Source: an uncultured Eubacteriales bacterium
Lineage (GTDB): Bacteria > Bacillota > Clostridia > Christensenellales > UBA1242
Direction: 5' to 3'
NCBI GenBank assembly: GCA_949031345.1
Contig: CARNVA010000015.1
Span: forward strand, 1 to 37,573
Length of the DNA: 37,573 nucleotides
The position numbers and the translations under genes are program-made. Below, one piece after another: positions 33,163-37,573 of the stretch. Under the pieces are notes generated by a model. It had not been told where the DNA came from. It made no database searches and saw only the letters and a list, made by a program, of their open reading frames with translations. Positions within the stretch are counted from its first letter, which is position 1; each line of letters starts with the position of its first letter.

Positions 33163-33561
33163 ATGAAGCAATTTAGCAAAAGAAAGTTTTTGATAAAAAT
33201 AGAGAAATACGCAAAGTCGAAGGGCTTAAATATTGATAAGGAAGGGGCTTTGGCTGTTTCTGATAATTATTTTAATTTTTTAAAAGGTCTGAATGATTTT
33301 GACATAACAAATTATGGGCTTCAAGTGGCTTTTAAAATGGATCCTATTGCCGAAATGGCTAAGGATGCTGTTGAGATTGATATTGCAAACAAAGCTAATG
33401 CGCCTGTGGTTATAACTGAGCTTGGCGGGCTTTTATGTTTTAAAAGTAAGCAAATAAAATCTGAGAAAGACAATAATGAAAAAGTTAATACAGAGAAAAA
33501 TGTCTTTGAAGAAGATGAAGAAGAGCTTCCTGAGCTTGATGATGCGTATTATCGTGATTAA
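33163..33561 (+). CDS. Tail-family protein 13 (132 aa)
   Basis: This is a subfamily A member with VSDNYFNFLKGLNDFDITNYG, then IAEMAKDAVEIDIANKANAPVVITELGGLLCF. The domain is not closely related to that of the preceding gene. Yet the tail (EEDEEELPELDDAYYRD) and the downstream DNA are nearly identical, so the 3' end was copied without the domain. GGAGGAG precedes the ATG. Function unknown. Confidence 0.87.
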   Translation: MKQFSKRKFLIKIEKYAKSKGLNIDKEGALAVSDNYFNFLKGLNDFDITNYGLQVAFKMDPIAEMAKDAVEIDIANKANAPVVITELGGLLCFKSKQIKSEKDNNEKVNTEKNVFEEDEEELPELDDAYYRD

Positions 33562-33590
33562 AGTGTTTTGTTATTGTCTTTCAAATTGAG
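33505..33590 (+). repeat. 86-bp direct repeat, copy 2
   Basis: It is identical to 32986-33071 at 84 of 86 positions, offset 519 bases. It covers the tail codons, the stop and 29 noncoding bases. Confidence 0.95.
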
Positions 33591-33636
33591 AATTTTGCAA
33601 TTTAAGGAAGAGAGTTTTTTCTACAGGAGATAAATT

Positions 33637-34077
33637 ATGTTATTTTCAATTAAACAGGAGTTTAAAATTCGGTCGGGCATACGAGTGGTTGCGCATTCGA
33701 TGTTTGAGGATTTTGAAACTGACGCTTATGAAGCGTTCTTGGTTTTTCAAAGACAAGTTTCCAAGCTTAGAGATAAAGAATGTAAAGAGTATTTAGACTG
33801 CTTAGACAGGGAAGTTAAGAAAAGAGAAAAAACTAAAAATCGCGATGTATCTACAAACTCCACATGCTTAGTTTATGGAAGAGATGCTTATTTGGTTTAT
33901 AGAGGCTTGACGAATGGCTTGAATATCAAATTTACTAAAAAAGGCCTTATTTATGAGGGCTTGCTTGTCACAGGAGATGACTATAACAAAAATATAATAG
34001 ATGTTGAAAAAAAGAAGCTGCAAGAGTTTATTACATTTTTTGGCGAGGATGAAAAAGAATTGCCAAGCATCAATTAA
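33637..34077 (+). CDS. Tail-family protein 14 (146 aa), truncated tail
   Basis: This is a subfamily B member with FETDAYEAFLVFQRQVSKLRDKECKEYLD, then LVYGRDAYLVYRGLTNGLNIKFTKKGLIYEG. The tail reads GEDEKELPSIN and stops there: the DDEYYRD part is missing because a stop codon follows CATCAAT. Apart from this the gene looks intact, with AGGAGAT before the ATG. This is a natural truncation that would test which half of the tail matters. Function unknown. Confidence 0.86.
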   Translation: MLFSIKQEFKIRSGIRVVAHSMFEDFETDAYEAFLVFQRQVSKLRDKECKEYLDCLDREVKKREKTKNRDVSTNSTCLVYGRDAYLVYRGLTNGLNIKFTKKGLIYEGLLVTGDDYNKNIIDVEKKKLQEFITFFGEDEKELPSIN

Positions 34078-34101
34078 ATTATAAAAGAAGAGAAAAGAAA
34101 T

Positions 34102-34539
34102 ATGACAAAAGTTTTTAATGAAAAAGAAGCACAAATCATCAAAAATGAAATGAGAGTTATGGCAAAAAGCATGAATTATGACAGTGATATTGAAGAGGCA
34201 TACAATCGTTTTGAGTTTGTGCTTGGGCAGATGAGAAAGGACATTAGAGTGAGGTTTATCGACAATGTTCAACATCTTTGCAGACAAAAGACGCCTCAAA
34301 AAACCGAGTATGACCATTATGCTTATTATGCGGTCAAAATGGAAGAATGGTTTTCAATGAATTTCATTATTGATGTGACAAAGCATGGAAATATTCTCTT
34401 TCTTCCAAGATTTCCTGAGGAAGAGAAAAATTATTTTTTCAAGTCTGGCAGTGACAAAATCTGGAGCAGAGAGACTCTTGCAAAGGCAATGGCTGAGGCT
34501 GAAAATGAAGACGCAAGCGGAAGTGAAGCTGGCGAATGA
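34102..34539 (+). CDS. Tail-array protein 15 (145 aa), no tail
   Basis: This is a subfamily B domain with EEAYNRFEFVLGQMRKDIRVRFIDNVQHL, then HYAYYAVKMEEWFSMNFIIDVTKHGNILFLPRF. In place of the tail it ends KAMAEAENEDASGSEAGE, acidic but without LPSID or YY. It may have lost the tail through recombination or never had it. The ribosome binding site is weak (AGAAGAG at long spacing). It lies 24 bases after the gene with a truncated tail, so the two neighbours with incomplete tails are adjacent. Confidence 0.83.
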   Translation: MTKVFNEKEAQIIKNEMRVMAKSMNYDSDIEEAYNRFEFVLGQMRKDIRVRFIDNVQHLCRQKTPQKTEYDHYAYYAVKMEEWFSMNFIIDVTKHGNILFLPRFPEEEKNYFFKSGSDKIWSRETLAKAMAEAENEDASGSEAGE

Positions 34540-34581
34540 GAATAGATATAGCGCTGTTTTTGAGGATATCTAAATTTTGTA

Positions 34582-34610
34582 TAGACAGGCAAGACTTTAT
34601 ATGTTATAAT
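34582..34610 (+). promoter_or_regulatory. Internal promoter for the last two array genes
   Basis: TAGACA (34582-34587) and TATAAT (34605-34610) are 17 bases apart, 36 bases before the next ATG. It suggests that the last two genes can be expressed separately. Confidence 0.65.
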
Positions 34611-34645
34611 ATTTTTAAGACAACACCGCTTAATAAGGAGGAAAC

Positions 34646-34846
34646 ATGAGCAGAGATCCAAGGATTACATGTATGAGAGATGGATATTTAAAAAGCACAC
34701 AACCTGTAACTCTTGCAAAAAATATTATTAGTGCAAACTTTCACGATCAGAATTATCAAAAAGATGTTAAAACGACTGATATAGTTGACTTTGAAGAAGA
34801 TAAGGTGGAGCTTCCAAGCATTGACGATGTATATTATCGAGATTAA
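34646..34846 (+). CDS. Tail-family protein 16: 66-aa protein that is mostly tail
   Basis: The first 47 residues carry no family domain (MSRDPRITCMRDGYLKSTQ and so on), and the last part is the tail EEDKVELPSIDDVYYRD. AAGGAGG with a perfect spacing, plus its own promoter, argue that it is translated. It may be a decayed member that kept the end, or a free tail peptide that could compete for the receptor. Its last 60 bases match those of the next gene at 58 positions. Confidence 0.75.
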   Translation: MSRDPRITCMRDGYLKSTQPVTLAKNIISANFHDQNYQKDVKTTDIVDFEEDKVELPSIDDVYYRD

Positions 34847-34849
34847 AAT
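34790..34849 (+). repeat. 60-bp direct repeat of the tail-coding end, copy 1
   Basis: It starts at TTTGAAGAAGATAAGG and ends five bases after the stop codon. Copy 2 lies at 35348-35407, offset 558 bases, with two adjacent differences. Confidence 0.93.
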
Positions 34850-34879
34850 TTACGACAAAAAACATGACTAGGAGCAAGT

Positions 34880-35404
34880 ATGAAACTTATTGAAAGACTT
34901 GATGAAAAAATTATGTTAAAAACACTTAAAGAGCTTGGAAAGCATTATAAAGTGCGAATGTCAAAACAAAGAAGCCAACAGGCGTTGGATGACTTTTTCA
35001 AATTGTTTAACAGTCTTAATTTAGAGATGCAAAGAAATGTGGAAATAAGTATCATTGCACATACATTTGTAACGAAAACTTTCAACAGTGAGAGCTCTAC
35101 ATTTGCACAAATTGCGTTCTATTTGTCAAAAGCGCTTGAAATGGGGGCTAAGGTGGAATGCAAACCTAACGGTGAATTTTATATCAATGGTCAACAGTTG
35201 AAATTAAATTTGTATGAAGGAGGCTTTACAAAAATTGGAGAGGAAAAGTTAAAAAGTCTTGATTATATTGAAAGCATGGAAATTGAGGATGAAGAAGAGC
35301 TTCCAAGCATTGATGATGGTTTCAACAGTGCGGAAAAGGATTGTATTTTTGAAGAAGATAAGGTGGAGCTTCCAAGCATTGACGATGAGTATTATCGAGA
35401 TTAA
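34880..35404 (+). CDS. Tail-family protein 17 (174 aa), two tails in tandem
   Basis: This is a subfamily B-like domain with QALDDFFKLFNSLNLEMQRNVEIS, then FAQIAFYLSKALEMGAKVECKPNGEFYING. It has two tails in a row: IEDEEELPSIDDGFN, a short spacer (SAEKDC), then FEEDKVELPSIDDEYYRD. The second tail is encoded by the 60-base repeat shared with the 66-aa gene, so it was probably added by recombination onto an existing tail. AGGAG precedes the ATG. It is the last gene of the array; hairpin terminators follow. Function unknown. Confidence 0.88.
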   Translation: MKLIERLDEKIMLKTLKELGKHYKVRMSKQRSQQALDDFFKLFNSLNLEMQRNVEISIIAHTFVTKTFNSESSTFAQIAFYLSKALEMGAKVECKPNGEFYINGQQLKLNLYEGGFTKIGEEKLKSLDYIESMEIEDEEELPSIDDGFNSAEKDCIFEEDKVELPSIDDEYYRD

Positions 35405-35407
35405 AAT
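35348..35407 (+). repeat. 60-bp direct repeat of the tail-coding end, copy 2
   Basis: It matches 34790-34849 at 58 of 60 positions and encodes the second tail of the 174-aa protein. Confidence 0.93.
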
Positions 35408-35410
35408 AAA

Positions 35411-35530
35411 AGAGACTTCGTTTCTTTCTTAAATTAAATCTCTTTTGAGAATTGAGACTTCGTCTCTTTTTTTTATAATCTTCATTTTCTTTATTATAGA
35501 AGCCTCATTTGCGGTTTGAGACTTCGTCGC
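35411..35530. repeat. Three copies of a GAGACTTCGT(C/T) hairpin motif
   Basis: Copies lie at 35411-35424, 35453-35466 and 35517-35530, spaced 42 and 64 bases. Each can fold as GAGAC-TTC-GTCTC or a weaker version. Only the middle copy is followed by a long T-run. An alternating AT tract (ATATATATT-type, 35536-35573) follows the third copy. Confidence 0.7.
35454..35474 (+). terminator. Terminator of the tail-gene array
   Basis: GAGAC (35454-35458) pairs with GTCTC (35462-35466) and eight T bases follow, 50 bases after the last stop. Confidence 0.75.
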
Positions 35531-35772
35531 TTCCCTATATATATTATATATTATATATATTATATAAAATATAACATTATAATATGGGGCAAGAAGGGTG
35601 CAATCTTCAAAAGAAGAAAGCAGCAAAAAACAAAAAATAAAAGAAACAGAAACAAAGGATGATGAAACAAAAGCTTAAGATGTAAAATAAGAGCCAAAGT
35701 AAGAGGGAGAGAAGGAGTAAAAATATTTTACGAAATTAAATATACTAGAAAAAACCAGTTTAAATAAAAAGT

Positions 35773-35797
35773 GCCTATCTTAATGATAGGCTTTTTT
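35773..35797 (+). terminator. Second terminator upstream of the rRNA promoter
   Basis: GCCTATC (35773-35779) pairs with GATAGGC (35785-35791), followed by six T bases. The flanks 35580-35770 and 35800-36150 hold no supported gene; the few open frames there are short, lysine-rich and lack ribosome binding sites. Confidence 0.8.
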
Positions 35798-36160
35798 GTT
35801 TTTATTGTATTTATTTTTGTCTACCAAAACTGCTAGAGAATTTCTGTTTTTAAGATTGAAGTTGTTTATGAGCAATATGAATTTGATAATAAAGCAGGCA
35901 ATGCTTGTTTTTTATAATTCATTTTTTTGAAATTTAAAACAAAATCGTTGATTGGTCCGTGAAAAAGTAAAAAGAAATTAAAAGAATTTTGCCTTTTTTT
36001 AAAAGAATTTGCTTTTTAATGCTTGATAAAAACTGTTATAAAATCGTTAAAAATTGGGTCTAAAAGCAAACACTCGGTGAGGTGTAAACGAACACATGGT
36101 GATGTGTTAAAAAAATGCAAAAAAAAGTTTAAATTTTTTAATTTTTTTTTGAAAAAACCG

Positions 36161-36189
36161 TTGACAATTTTTTCCTATGGTGATATTAT
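36161..36189 (+). promoter_or_regulatory. rRNA promoter
   Basis: A consensus TTGACA (36161-36166) and TATTAT (36184-36189) with a 17-base spacer are preceded by A- and T-runs (36115-36155) that resemble an UP element. This gives a 23S leader of about 255 bases. Confidence 0.75.
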
Positions 36190-36193
36190 ATTC

Positions 36194-36230
36194 ATGCTAA
36201 CTCAAAAAGGGCTGGTTGCCCCGTTAGCAT
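36194..36230 (+). promoter_or_regulatory. Leader hairpin at the start of the 23S transcript
   Basis: ATGCTAAC (36194-36201) pairs with GTTAGCAT (36223-36230), and inside it GGGC (36209-36212) pairs with GCCC (36218-36221). It lies at the predicted transcription start and is followed by GAACCTTGACAACT (36232-36245), a sequence like those in rRNA leaders and spacers of Bacillota. Confidence 0.65.
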
Positions 36231-36451
36231 AGAACCTTGACAACTACATAATACAAATGTTTTACAGAATGTAAAACGAGCAACAAATATCAATTATGCT
36301 TGTTAAATTTTATTCAAGTGTAATACGATACTTTGTGCAAAATTCAATTTACGTCGAGTAAATTAAATTATCGTTAAATATGATTACAAATACAAATTAG
36401 ATTTTATCTAAGATGTGAAAATGCTAAGATTATCCAAAATCATTTTAAAAT

Positions 36452-37573
<1,122 letters not shown>

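Noticed and set aside
33868..34317. 149-codon minus-strand frame opposite array genes 14 and 15
   Set aside because: It spans two well-supported plus-strand genes and has no family likeness or good start.
25440..35404. The tail as a type VII secretion signal (YxxxD/E)
   Set aside because: The end is YYRD, so the Tyr-to-Asp spacing is two or three at most and does not match, the proteins lack a WXG helical hairpin, and no secretion ATPase gene is in the window.
25440..35404. The LPSID part as a sortase (LPxTG-type) signal
   Set aside because: There is no following hydrophobic helix, no basic tail and no signal peptide on these proteins, so cell-wall sorting cannot apply.
25440..35404. The array as a prophage structural gene cluster
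   Set aside because: No terminase, portal, capsid, tail or lysis genes were recognised; the genes are homologous to one another rather than a set of different phage functions.
36023..36232. Open reading frame of 69 codons before the 23S gene
   Set aside because: It overlaps the rRNA promoter and leader hairpin, is lysine-rich low-complexity sequence and has no ribosome binding site.

Overview
This window comes from an AT-rich, low-GC bacterium using the standard genetic code. Strong AGGAGG-type ribosome binding sites, TTGACA/TATAAT promoters and the presence of MnmE, DnaN, MnmG and RsmG suggest Bacillota (Clostridia-like), probably an uncultivated host-associated lineage. The exact taxon cannot be read from the sequence alone.

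Layout: (1) At 93-7072 lies an origin-proximal housekeeping block. mnmE is on the minus strand, then a 650-base gap holds several DnaA-box-like 9-mers (candidate oriC), then dnaN, a dUTPase, a dCMP deaminase and mnmG are on the plus strand. dnaA is not next to dnaN. An intergenic palindromic repeat family fills the gap between dUTPase and dCMP deaminase. (2) At 7229-10940 lies tRNA-Ser(UGA) followed by a small accessory patch: a 69-aa ORF, a 188-base palindromic MITE-like element, a broken serine recombinase, a DnaQ-like exonuclease with a BRCT domain, an unknown gene and a GNAT acetyltransferase. (3) At 11301-16900 lies a 1830-aa surface protein with signal peptide, a possible transglutaminase-like Cys/His/Asp core, an F5/8C (discoidin) domain, nine Ig-like repeats and a C-terminal membrane anchor. 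(4) At 16947-20557 lie a degenerate histidine phosphatase, rsmG, a cluster of GCGGATAATTCCGC palindromes and a three-gene minus-strand group. (5) At 20791-25137 lie three unknown plus-strand genes, two of them distant paralogues with glycine-rich hydrophobic cores. (6) At 25306-35474 lies the most striking part: a co-directional array of 17 mostly small genes. Most share one helical domain type and 14 carry a portable acidic C-terminal tail with consensus EEDEEELPSIDDEYYRD. (7) At 36161-37573 a 23S rRNA gene starts from its own promoter, with no 16S gene in the preceding kilobase.

The array in (6) is the best candidate for an undescribed system. The same tail ends soluble domain proteins, a two-helix membrane protein and a 66-aa protein that is little more than tail, and it is doubled in the last gene. 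At the DNA level, gene 3' ends including the tail have been copied (84/86 and 58/60 identical bases). This looks like a shared docking or sorting tag spread by 3'-end duplication. The receptor is unknown; the three proteins encoded just upstream are the nearest candidates, by position only.
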